Below, in pieces: positions 1 through 5,838 of a stretch of DNA of 9,410 nt. The notes beneath the pieces are model-generated. The model was not told the DNA's origin and did no database searches. It was given only the letters and a program-made list of their open reading frames with translations. How positions within the stretch are numbered: position 1 is the first letter of the stretch; each line of letters starts with the position of its first letter. The position numbers and the translations under genes were made by a program. Source of the DNA: Candidatus Iainarchaeum sp. (GTDB taxonomy: Archaea; Iainarchaeota; Iainarchaeia; JAGGVJ01); assembly GCA_021158055.1 (NCBI GenBank), contig JAGGVJ010000007.1, forward strand, positions 1 to 9,410, written 5' to 3'.

Positions 1-1121
1 GGCAATTTTTTCCGGCCATTCAACTCTTTTAAAGCCTCTTGGCAGACAGTTTCAAATCCTTTCCCGAAAAACGAGTTTATCGTCAGGTCAACTTTTTTCA
101 GCACATATTCATAGTCGCCGTTTTCAAAATAACTCAAATGCGGGTATATGTACCTGAACCAAAACCGGAATAATGGATTTTTAATGACATATGAGGTATT
201 TCTGCTTTTTGTCTTTTTGTGTGTAACCGGCACAAGCCGTTCTATCAGTTCATAATAGTTTACGGCGTCATCCATAAAGGACGTTATTGCCGTAGGGTTT
301 TTCCCCATGAATGATGCAATTTCCGAAAATTTTGTATGGCTTGTTGCAATGGCTTCTAAAATATTGTAATAATAGCTCTTGCCTGCTCCGAACTCGCTTC
401 TCAGGATAAATATCACTTCGTTTCTCAACGGGGCATTGTCCCGGAAAAACAGATACCTAATGATCTCATCAAAATTTTTTCCTTCAAGCCCGAAATCCTG
501 CATTGCAGTATAATACTTGGGAAACCCGCCGAAAACAGAATAAAATTTTATAAAATCCTCTTCATTGCTATACTTAAGTTTTTTCAAAAACACCCTTACA
601 TTTTTGTAGGACAAGGGCTTGAGATTTATTGAAGATTTCATTCGCCCGTATAACGGGGCTTTTGAATCCTCAAAGACTTTTTTTATCAGCCCTGTAATGG
701 ATCCTAAAAATACAAAATGCATCTTTTTTTGCTGATTTTCGTCAATTTCCCGTTGCAGAACGGAAAAAAAAGCCGGATACACGCGATTCATATACTGCAC
801 TTCGTCAAATATTATCCTTGTGTTTTCACAGGCACGGAAAAGCAGGCGGATAAATGAATCAAAATCCCTTATTTCAACATCCTTGTCTATGCATCCCTTT
901 TCTTTCAGCTCTGTTTCAAATTCCTTAAGCAGTGACTCCTTTGTTTTGCCTTCATAAACAAAAAAATACAAAAAAGGCATGCTTTTTGACGCGTGCTTTA
1001 CCAGCTCGGTTTTTCCAACACGCCTTGGCCCGTAAATTAAGGTTGTAAACAGCCTTTTTTCTGAAAGTTTTGCAATATTTTCCAGTTCCAAAAGTTCTGT
1101 TTCACGATTTATAAAGATCAA
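1..1121 (-). CDS. Archaeal AAA ATPase, ATPase_2/DUF234 type (C-terminus cut off by window edge)
   Basis: This reading frame is open from about base 1130 down to base 1 and continues beyond the window, giving about 373 residues. It begins MIFINRETELLELE, the usual opening of archaeal ATPases, if TTG at 1121 is the start; GTG at 1130 or 1127 is possible, and a GTGGTGG stretch just upstream may serve as the ribosome site. Visible motifs are Walker A GPRRVGKTE (31-39), Walker B RIIFDEVQY (102-110), sensor FLGS (138-141), FGGFPKYY (197-204), a winged-helix-like stretch (about 255-298, HTKFSEIASFMGKNPTAITS) and the start of DUF234 (NPLFRFWFRYIYPH, 315-328). The family belongs to the STAND/MNS-like P-loop NTPases, and its members' roles are mostly unknown. 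A nuclease-like C-terminal part is usual in the family but lies outside the window. Palindromes sit immediately upstream. Family assignment is secure; function is not known. Confidence 0.9.
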   Translation of the reverse strand, partial: MIFINRETELLELENIAKLSEKRLFTTLIYGPRRVGKTELVKHASKSMPFLYFFVYEGKTKESLLKEFETELKEKGCIDKDVEIRDFDSFIRLLFRACENTRIIFDEVQYMNRVYPAFFSVLQREIDENQQKKMHFVFLGSITGLIKKVFEDSKAPLYGRMKSSINLKPLSYKNVRVFLKKLKYSNEEDFIKFYSVFGGFPKYYTAMQDFGLEGKNFDEIIRYLFFRDNAPLRNEVIFILRSEFGAGKSYYYNILEAIATSHTKFSEIASFMGKNPTAITSFMDDAVNYYELIERLVPVTHKKTKSRNTSYVIKNPLFRFWFRYIYPHLSYFENGDYEYVLKKVDLTINSFFGKGFETVCQEALKELNGRKKL

Positions 1122-1135
1122 TACCACCACTTAAT

Positions 1136-1167
1136 ATAGTTAATTACTATTATAGTAAATTACTATA
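1136..1167. promoter_or_regulatory. Two tandem palindromic sites just upstream of the DUF234 ATPase
   Basis: Two closely similar palindromes lie 16 bases apart, centre to centre: ATAGTTAATTACTAT (1136-1150) and ATAGTAAATTACTAT (1152-1166). The second extends to a perfect 8+1+8 palindrome at 1151-1167. They lie between the presumed TATA element (1171-1180) and the start codon, the position expected for a repressor site that blocks transcription. Which protein binds is inference; the downstream ATPase itself has a winged-helix-like segment. Confidence 0.55.
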
Positions 1168-1180
1168 TACGTATATATAA
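1164..1180 (-). promoter_or_regulatory. TATA-like promoter element for the DUF234 ATPase
   Basis: On the minus strand the stretch TTATATATAC (1171-1180) is a good archaeal TATA-box match. It would place the transcript start near 1145-1155 and leave a short leader before the start codon. The element overlaps a perfect 14-base palindrome, TATATACGTATATA (1164-1177). In DNA this AT-rich, a TATA-like match can also occur by chance. Confidence 0.45.
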
Positions 1181-1206
1181 AAAGCTATCGTTGCAGGCAA
1201 TCACCA

Positions 1207-1235
1207 AAACAACTTAAGATAACCCGCAGTTGTTT
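1207..1235. repeat. Inverted repeat, 8-base arms, 13-base loop
   Basis: AAACAACT (1207-1214) is the exact reverse complement of AGTTGTTT (1228-1235). It lies between the two ATPase genes, which are both on the minus strand. It could be a leader or terminator hairpin, but no T-run follows it on either strand, so its role is open. Confidence 0.35.
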
Positions 1236-1249
1236 ATGTTTTGCTTAAT

Positions 1250-1301
1250 TTTATATTGCGATATAAACTTGTTTATAAAGAACTTTATATCCGGATATAA
1301 A
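1250..1301. promoter_or_regulatory. Pair of related palindromes, 34 bases apart
   Basis: TTTATATCCGGATATAAA (1284-1301) is a perfect 18-base palindrome. TTTATATTGCGATATAAA (1250-1267) has the same seven-base arms around a different core. Centre-to-centre spacing is 34 bases, close to three helical turns. They lie about 130-170 bases upstream of the DUF234 ATPase start and just downstream of the neighbouring ATPase gene. Both contain TATA-like arms, so they could be paired operator or promoter sites; no ORF of useful size starts here. Confidence 0.45.
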
Positions 1302-1335
1302 ATCAAAAATAGTTAATTCTGTAATTAAAAAATTT

Positions 1336-2625
1336 TCATTTGCCGGTTGTTTTCAGCAGCCATTTCCAAAGCGGGATAAATGCCACGCCATCCGCAGTTT
1401 TTTCAGTGTTTTTTGTAATCAGGATTAAGTCTTTGGTTTTATTGAATTTTTCCTTAAATTCTTTCAATGCACTTGTTTCACGTTCAGGTATAGTGTCAGT
1501 GTAAGTCACGTTTATTGCAGTGAGTGAGTTGTCCCTGTTTTTTATCACAAAATCAATTTCTTTTTTGCCTTTCCAGTAATGGACTTCTTTCCCGCGTCTG
1601 CGAAGCTCAATGAACACAATGTTTTCAGCAAGCCTGCCTTCGTCTTTTGAAAAATTAAAGCTGACTGCGTTTCTTAAGCCATTGTCAATGCAGTATATTT
1701 TTCTTGGTTTTTGGATTGCAAGCGATTCTTTCAGCGAATAGGAAAAAAAGTTTACCTGAAAAACAAGGTATGCGTTTTCAAGAAAAAATAAGTATTCTTT
1801 GACGGTGTGGATGTTTAAGCCAGTTACTTTAGATAAGCTGTTGTAGCTGAAAGGCGATGACACATTGGAAAAAACATGGTTTGCCAGCTCATTAAGCTTT
1901 GCTGTCTCGCGGATCTCTTGAGACAATACTATGTCCCGGAACAAGATGTTGCCTGAATATTCCCTTAATCTCTGAATGTTTATGTCGCTGTTTTTTTCCA
2001 GGACAACCTCGGGAAAACCCCCGATTAACAGGTACCTTGAAAAATAATGCTGCAGTTCTTCTTTCTGCAGATCGAAGTCTTTTGCTTCAAACTTGTTGAA
2101 TGAAAGAAATTCTTTGAAAGACAGCGGGAATATTTTTTTAACCAGTATTCTGCCGGTTAAAAGCTTGGACAGATTGTCTGAAAGAAGCGTGTTGTTTGAG
2201 CCGGTTAACACGAATTTTATTTCGTCTCCAAACAAGTCATAATATTTTTTGACCCATTTTTCCCATTCGGCAACGTTTTGTATCTCGTCAAAGAAAACAA
2301 ACTTTTTTCCTTTAGGGTTGTTTAATTTCAAAAACGACCTGAAAACGTTTTCAAGAAAATCAGTGTTTTTTTCTGTAACGGGGTCGTCAAAGTTAAAATA
2401 AAGAATGTTTTTAGGGTCTGTTTTTTCAAGCAGCACGTCAATCAACTGGTAAGCCATTGTTGACTTTCCGCAGCGCCTGACCCCGCTTAATACCAGCACT
2501 TCTTTTGCGCTGAGAAATCCAAGCAGTTCTTTTAATAAATCTTGTCGTGGTATCCTTTTTTTGTTTTCCGGAACTTTTTTATCAACCCACCAGATGTTCC
2601 ATTGTTTTAATGTCTTTTCAAGCAT
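1336..2625 (-). CDS. AAA_14/DUF4143 family ATPase
   Basis: The protein is 429 residues if started at ATG 2625 (MLEKTLKQWN). The frame runs open up to 2739, but the extra 38 codons cross the promoter palindromes and look non-coding, and a TATA element 27 bases before ATG 2625 supports a leaderless start there. Motifs are Walker A GVRRCGKST (48-56), Walker B FVFFDEIQN (109-117), sensor TGSN (141-144), LLTGR and IGGFPE (201-206), followed by an HTH-like segment (about 243-290). The C-terminal DUF4143 part has a restriction-nuclease-like pattern, AEN...EL.RRG...EIDFV...INV (333-373). Its usual (E/Q)xK position reads NVT, so nuclease activity is unlikely. These proteins are common, often mobile, archaeal and bacterial NTPases of unclear function. 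The gene lies head-to-head with the toxin-antitoxin pair and tail-to-head with the other ATPase. Confidence 0.9.
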   Translation of the reverse strand: MLEKTLKQWNIWWVDKKVPENKKRIPRQDLLKELLGFLSAKEVLVLSGVRRCGKSTMAYQLIDVLLEKTDPKNILYFNFDDPVTEKNTDFLENVFRSFLKLNNPKGKKFVFFDEIQNVAEWEKWVKKYYDLFGDEIKFVLTGSNNTLLSDNLSKLLTGRILVKKIFPLSFKEFLSFNKFEAKDFDLQKEELQHYFSRYLLIGGFPEVVLEKNSDINIQRLREYSGNILFRDIVLSQEIRETAKLNELANHVFSNVSSPFSYNSLSKVTGLNIHTVKEYLFFLENAYLVFQVNFFSYSLKESLAIQKPRKIYCIDNGLRNAVSFNFSKDEGRLAENIVFIELRRRGKEVHYWKGKKEIDFVIKNRDNSLTAINVTYTDTIPERETSALKEFKEKFNKTKDLILITKNTEKTADGVAFIPLWKWLLKTTGK

Positions 2626-2646
2626 AATTATAATAAAGAAAACTTT

Positions 2647-2656
2647 GTTTATAAAA
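2647..2656 (-). promoter_or_regulatory. TATA box for the DUF4143 ATPase
   Basis: On the minus strand TTTTATAAAC is centred about 27 bases upstream of ATG 2625. That is the spacing expected if transcription begins at the start codon (leaderless mRNA). No Shine-Dalgarno match is seen in the intervening bases, which supports this reading. Confidence 0.5.
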
Positions 2657-2658
2657 GT

Positions 2659-2707
2659 TTGCGTTATAACGCAAGGTTTGCCGCTAAAACCTTGCATTAC
2701 GATGCAC
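2659..2707. promoter_or_regulatory. Two related 16-base palindromic sites plus interlocking inverted repeat
   Basis: TTGCGTTATAACGCAA (2659-2674) is a perfect 16-base palindrome abutting the TATA box of the DUF4143 ATPase. A diverged copy, TTGCATTACGATGCAC, lies at 2692-2707, 33 bases away; most of its changes come in symmetric pairs (G to A on the left arm, C to T on the right), which keeps palindromy. Between them a 9-base inverted repeat (GCAAGGTTT 2671-2679 with AAACCTTGC 2687-2695) links the two. This resembles a paired operator for a dimeric regulator acting at the BRE/TATA region. The regulator's identity is not shown by the sequence. Confidence 0.6.
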
Positions 2708-2736
2708 AGTTTTTGGTTTTTTTGACATTTTAAAAA

Positions 2737-2804
2737 CAAATTGGTTCAATTTGAATCATAAATGAAACATATTTAAATCATGTTAGCGCCATATACTTTG
2801 GTGG
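2737..2804 (+). promoter_or_regulatory. Promoter, operator-like repeat and ribosome site of the toxin-antitoxin pair
   Basis: An inverted repeat CAAATTG (2737-2743) / CAATTTG (2747-2753) with a GTT spacer lies upstream of a TATA-like ATATTTAAAT (2769-2778). A transcript start near 2797 would follow, and GGTGG (2800-2804) stands four bases before ATG 2809 as a Shine-Dalgarno site. Ribbon-helix-helix antitoxins normally repress their own operon, so the inverted repeat is a candidate operator. That role is inference from the family. Confidence 0.5.
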
Positions 2805-2808
2805 TTTT

Positions 2809-3051
2809 ATGAATATTCTTTTGAGGGGAAAAAGCAAGCAGATCATAGACAGCATGGTTGAAGAAGGTTATGCGAATACTAAATCAGAAGCAATAAGAAT
2901 GACCATTATAAATTTTGGTGAAGATTATTTAAATGAAATAAAATCAGTTAACAAAAAGCTTGACAAGTTAGACAAAGACATAGATTCAGGAAAAAGAAAA
3001 TTGCTTGATGTTAATCAGGCACTCGGCAGTTATTCCAGGCACGTGGAGTAA
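2809..3051 (+). CDS. Ribbon-helix-helix antitoxin of a type II toxin-antitoxin module
   Basis: This is a small 80-residue protein. The N-terminus, MNILLRGKSKQIIDSMVEEG, reads as a beta strand then a helix. It is followed by YANTKSEAIRMTIINFGEDY (21-40), the typical second helix of a ribbon-helix-helix DNA-binding domain (compare the GxxxSxSEAIRxA pattern of CopG/ParD-like antitoxins). The C-terminal half (about 41-70) is a charged helix rich in lysine and aspartate, the usual toxin-binding tail. It starts at ATG 2809 with a clear GGTGG ribosome site and ends five bases before the toxin gene, so the two are co-transcribed. It is expected to neutralise the toxin and repress the operon by binding DNA. 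The exact antitoxin family is not determined. Confidence 0.85.
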   Translation: MNILLRGKSKQIIDSMVEEGYANTKSEAIRMTIINFGEDYLNEIKSVNKKLDKLDKDIDSGKRKLLDVNQALGSYSRHVE

Positions 3052-3056
3052 TTGAA

Positions 3057-3320
3057 ATGTATCAGGCAAGTTTTGATGAGGACTGGCCTAAATATTTTAA
3101 TAAATTAGAACATGCCATTAAAGAACACGCGGCTAAAAAAATAAAAAAAATACTTGTGTCCCCGCAAAAACGTCACCTCAAAAAAGGAGCTCGGTTTTTT
3201 GTTGATGAAATCGGGCAATATAGATTAATTTATCGAATTTTTGAAGAGAATAACGAAGTTCGGTTTTATTTTATAGGCAACCACAAAGAATATGAAAAAT
3301 GGTATAAACACTACTTTTGA
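3057..3320 (+). CDS. RelE/ParE-superfamily toxin
   Basis: This 87-residue basic protein lies directly behind the ribbon-helix-helix antitoxin. A GGAG motif within the end of the antitoxin gene stands about eight bases before ATG 3057, so the two are probably translationally coupled. The N-terminal half is helical (FNKLEHAIKEHAAKKIKKIL). The C-terminal part, GQYRLIYRIFEENNEVRFYF followed by IGNHKEYEKWY, is the beta-sheet and terminal helix typical of archaeal RelE-like toxins. RelE members cut mRNA on the ribosome, whereas ParE members poison gyrase; the short length and the IGNHKEYEKWY ending favour a RelE-like nuclease, but the sequence alone does not settle this. The gene seems intact. Confidence 0.85.
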   Translation: MYQASFDEDWPKYFNKLEHAIKEHAAKKIKKILVSPQKRHLKKGARFFVDEIGQYRLIYRIFEENNEVRFYFIGNHKEYEKWYKHYF

Positions 3321-3324
3321 TCAC

Positions 3325-3450
3325 ATTAGGGAAGTATTTTAAATGCGGTCAATACATTAGCCAAAAACACTGATTTTCAGCTATTGTATTAGCCAAAAAT
3401 GCGCGTTTTTGGCGATTATGTTAGCCGATATTGCTAAAAAATAGCCAAAA
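3325..3450. repeat. Degenerate repeat of about 32 bases in the toxin/aglB intergenic region
   Basis: The word ATTAG recurs at 3325, 3356 and 3388, with GTTAG at 3420, so the spacing is 31, 32 and 32 bases. The two middle units share the 12-base start ATTAGCCAAAAA and are about 70 percent identical overall. The second and third units can each fold into a hairpin (TTAGC 3421-3425 pairs with GCTAA 3433-3437). Conservation is too poor and the unit too contiguous for a CRISPR array. It could be a decayed hairpin element or a binding-site array. The 188-base gap holds no gene. Confidence 0.45.
3392..3413. terminator. Hairpin between convergent toxin and aglB genes
   Basis: GCCAAAAA (3392-3399) pairs perfectly with TTTTTGGC (3406-3413) around a six-base loop. 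It stands between the ends of two convergent genes, a normal place for a bidirectional terminator. On the minus strand a T6 run (3436-3441) lies downstream of the aglB stop and before the hairpin, and archaeal termination often needs only such T-runs. Confidence 0.4.
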
Positions 3451-3508
3451 CAGCAACAGCAAAACGCGTTTTAATCAACTGCCGGAATATCTTCAACTTT
3501 TCAACCAG

Positions 3509-5695
3509 TCAGACCTTGTAGATCTTCACGCTGGGCGAGTCAAACACAAGCTCGAACGGGACATCGTCGGCCTTGAAGAAAAGCTTTGCAAGCAGTGTCT
3601 CGTTCAGGTAAGAATTTATTGCGTAAAGCGCGTCGCTATCGTCTGCGCGATACACAAAAAACGGAACCCCACGCTCTATCCCCGCGGGCCTGTTTGTCCA
3701 TTTGCTCGGGTAAACACTAAGGTCTTCACTGCTGTAGGCCTTTCCCCCGCATACAAACAGGTTGTCTTCGGCAGTGCAGTCAGAATACCTTCCCGCGTAT
3801 CTGGTTACCTGCCTGTCGCTTTGGGGCGCGTTGAACCCGATTGACGCAAACGCGCGGTAAGTGCCGAACATGCGCTTGTTTAACACGATGTAGTCAACCT
3901 TGTTTTTTTCAAGAAAAGCTTTCGTGGAATTCAGGTCGGGTTCAAGCAAAAACCTTGCAACCTGCGCGACAGTTCCGCCGTGCGCGTTTGTGTTGTCAAT
4001 CAATGCTTTTCTTTGCCCCACGAAAGTTATCCAGTGCCCGTAGTCCCACCAGCTCACCGTGGTCGAGCCCTCTGGAGTTGATTCGCGCAAAAAGTCAAGG
4101 GCGCCAACCCAGTCCTTGTCGTTGTCAAGGTCTGTGTTTTTGGTGGAGACAAAGTAAACCCCGGAAGAAACACCCATCAAAAGCATGAAACCCACAAACA
4201 AGACCCCGGCATATTTTGTGATGTTTTTTTTCTTTGACACTTCAAGCACTTCGTTAAGCGCAATCCCGCCGATTACTGCAAGCGCGGGTCCGAACAGGTA
4301 AGTGAATTTGAGTTTCATGAAAGCAAGGTACACTGTTGAAATCGCGATTACGAGCGCAAACGCATACAAACTTTTTTTGTCTTTGATCATCTTAAGGGGA
4401 AGAAGGACAAGCCCCAGCACAAACAACGCAAAAATGCCGTTGTATTTCAGGGGAAAAGACGATATTCCCATGTTTTCCTCGCCGATTGTCTGGCCTAAAA
4501 TCGAGGTGTTGTAAGAGATGCTCACAAAGTCAATGACTTTGTCAACAATCACCCCGCCTGAAACAACCAGGCCAACAACCACCAAGACAAGCAATGCAAG
4601 ATGAAGCGTCTCAAGGGATTTCACGCCGCCGGATGCGGCTGCAAGACCGACTGATTTTTTTTCAGGTTCTCTGATGTCTTTTCCTTTGGTTTGCCCGGTT
4701 TCTTTTGTTTCCCCGGCTTCTTCGGATTCTTCGGTTCCTTTAGTTTTTTCCTTGTCTTCATTGCTTTCATTGCCTTTTCCTGCCTTGCCTTTTCCTGCCT
4801 TGCCCCGCCTGGCGCTTCCCAAAAGGCCCTGCATAGTGATGCCTCTTGAGGTCAGGCACTGGAAAAACGCTGCGAAAAGGTACCCGATCAAGGCAAATCC
4901 TGTTGCTCCGAGGAAAAACATATTGCTTGAGAAAAGAAAAGAAAACACTGCAAACGAAAGCACAATCACAAGCGACGGTGTTGCAAGGTCTCGCTTTTGC
5001 CCGCGTGCAAAGTCGATTGCGGACTGGACTGCCACAAAGCCCCCGAAAATCCCTGCGCCGTAAATGAAGTTTTTCCAGGTAAGGACGGTGAGCAATACAA
5101 ACAAGCCGGCGAGCCCGGCGTTTTTGACCTGCGACGAGGTCTCTGTTTTTTTCATGGCCCGCACTGCAAACGCAAAGAAAATAATCATGAAAAGCATCCC
5201 GAGCGCGTCTTCTTCAAAGAACCCGGCCATGCTCCTGTAAACGTGGGAAGGGATTACTGCAATCAAAAACGCGCAGAACAGCCCTGCACGGTTTCCCGCC
5301 AGCTCGCGCCCGAGGAAAAACATTGCAATGGCTGAAAGCGCCCCCATAAATGCAGGAAAAAATTTCACGATCGCGATCAAGTCAAGCGGGTTGTCGACAG
5401 TGCTTTTTCCCGTGAACAGGTTGTAAAGAAATGCGTTTATGTAGTACATGAGCGCGGGGTCGTTTATTGCCCTGTTCAGCGTGTAGTACCCGAGCGTGTC
5501 TGTTGCCGGCAGCGACCCTGTCTCTATCACGCTTTGGGTGAGGCGCGCGTGGTAATACGAGTCAAACCCGTACAGGTACTCGTTTGGCGCAAGGTACGCC
5601 CTTACTGAAAAGGCAACAAGGAAAATCAATGCAATGGAAAAAATGATTTTTTTGTCTGTCAAAAAGTCAAGGGTTTTTTCAAGGGTTTTTTTCAT
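3509..5695 (-). CDS. aglB: Dolichyl-phosphooligosaccharide-protein glycosyltransferase (AglB/STT3)
   Basis: This is the membrane catalytic enzyme of archaeal N-glycosylation; it moves a lipid-linked glycan onto Asn in Asn-X-Ser/Thr sequons on the outer face of the membrane. The 728 residues start with a transmembrane helix (about 17-32). The first loop carries the metal-binding acidic residue in GFDSYYHARL (D45). The second acidic motif is FFEEDALG (159-166), TIGE (403-406) matches the archaeal TIXE loop motif, and WWDYG (549-553) is the sequon-binding hallmark in the soluble C-terminal domain. About ten further membrane segments lie between them. An unusual low-complexity, Lys/Glu/Gly/Thr-rich insert spans about 295-347 in a loop between two membrane segments. 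The start is well supported by GGAAGTGA six bases upstream. The gene is richer in G+C than the accessory genes around it and appears intact. Confidence 0.95.
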   Translation of the reverse strand: MKKTLEKTLDFLTDKKIIFSIALIFLVAFSVRAYLAPNEYLYGFDSYYHARLTQSVIETGSLPATDTLGYYTLNRAINDPALMYYINAFLYNLFTGKSTVDNPLDLIAIVKFFPAFMGALSAIAMFFLGRELAGNRAGLFCAFLIAVIPSHVYRSMAGFFEEDALGMLFMIIFFAFAVRAMKKTETSSQVKNAGLAGLFVLLTVLTWKNFIYGAGIFGGFVAVQSAIDFARGQKRDLATPSLVIVLSFAVFSFLFSSNMFFLGATGFALIGYLFAAFFQCLTSRGITMQGLLGSARRGKAGKGKAGKGNESNEDKEKTKGTEESEEAGETKETGQTKGKDIREPEKKSVGLAAASGGVKSLETLHLALLVLVVVGLVVSGGVIVDKVIDFVSISYNTSILGQTIGEENMGISSFPLKYNGIFALFVLGLVLLPLKMIKDKKSLYAFALVIAISTVYLAFMKLKFTYLFGPALAVIGGIALNEVLEVSKKKNITKYAGVLFVGFMLLMGVSSGVYFVSTKNTDLDNDKDWVGALDFLRESTPEGSTTVSWWDYGHWITFVGQRKALIDNTNAHGGTVAQVARFLLEPDLNSTKAFLEKNKVDYIVLNKRMFGTYRAFASIGFNAPQSDRQVTRYAGRYSDCTAEDNLFVCGGKAYSSEDLSVYPSKWTNRPAGIERGVPFFVYRADDSDALYAINSYLNETLLAKLFFKADDVPFELVFDSPSVKIYKV
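4772..4801. repeat. 15-base perfect tandem repeat inside aglB
   Basis: Two exact copies of a 15-base unit (GCCTTTTCCTGCCTT on the plus strand; 4772-4786 and 4787-4801) encode the repeated KGKAG part of the hydrophilic insert of AglB. The unit is a multiple of three, so copy-number changes keep frame and would vary only the loop length. Confidence 0.75.
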
Positions 5696-5701
5696 GCAAA
5701 T

Positions 5702-5709
5702 TCACTTCC
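5702..5709 (-). promoter_or_regulatory. Shine-Dalgarno site of aglB
   Basis: On the minus strand GGAAGTGA lies six bases before ATG 5695. It matches seven of eight bases of GGAGGTGA, the complement of the archaeal 16S rRNA tail, and fixes the aglB start. Confidence 0.7.
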
Positions 5710-5751
5710 AAAAAAATAATGTTAAAAAAATAAAGCCTGCTGATAACCTAT

Positions 5752-5793
5752 TAACTAAAACTAACTCCATAACACTAACACTATAACTAAAAC
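5752..5793. repeat. 10-base direct repeat in the aglB leader region
   Basis: TAACTAAAAC occurs at 5752-5761 and again at 5784-5793, 32 bases apart, within a run of irregular CTAAC/CTAAA words between thiC and aglB. A 10-base palindrome, AACCAAGGTT (5791-5800), overlaps its end. A possible minus-strand TATA element, CATAAAAAG, lies just beyond. Apart from these I see nothing in the 143-base gap 5696-5838. Confidence 0.3.
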
Positions 5794-5838
5794 CAAGGTT
5801 CTTTTTATGCTTTTACAACCTGTTTTGCGCCTGTAAAG

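Noticed and set aside
375-400. Second Walker A (GAGKS) in the DUF234 ATPase
   Set aside because: The FGAGKSYYY string lies in the linker before the winged-helix segment, lacks the preceding hydrophobic strand of a P-loop, and aligns with a non-nucleotide-binding family segment; a chance match.
2626-2739. Longer N-terminus of the DUF4143 ATPase (start at 2739)
   Set aside because: The extra 38 codons cross the TATA element and palindromes and have no family resemblance; ATG 2625 with a TATA box 27 bases upstream is the better start.
3325-3450. CRISPR array
   Set aside because: Units are contiguous, share only a short word and diverge strongly; there are no separate repeats and spacers and no cas genes.
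3431-3844. Plus-strand ORF of 137 codons at the aglB 3' end
   Set aside because: It mirrors the aglB C-terminal domain and has no recognisable family features or ribosome site.
4674-5335. Plus-strand ORFs opposite aglB
   Set aside because: They are antisense shadows of a strongly supported gene, with low-complexity compositions reflecting the AglB insert.
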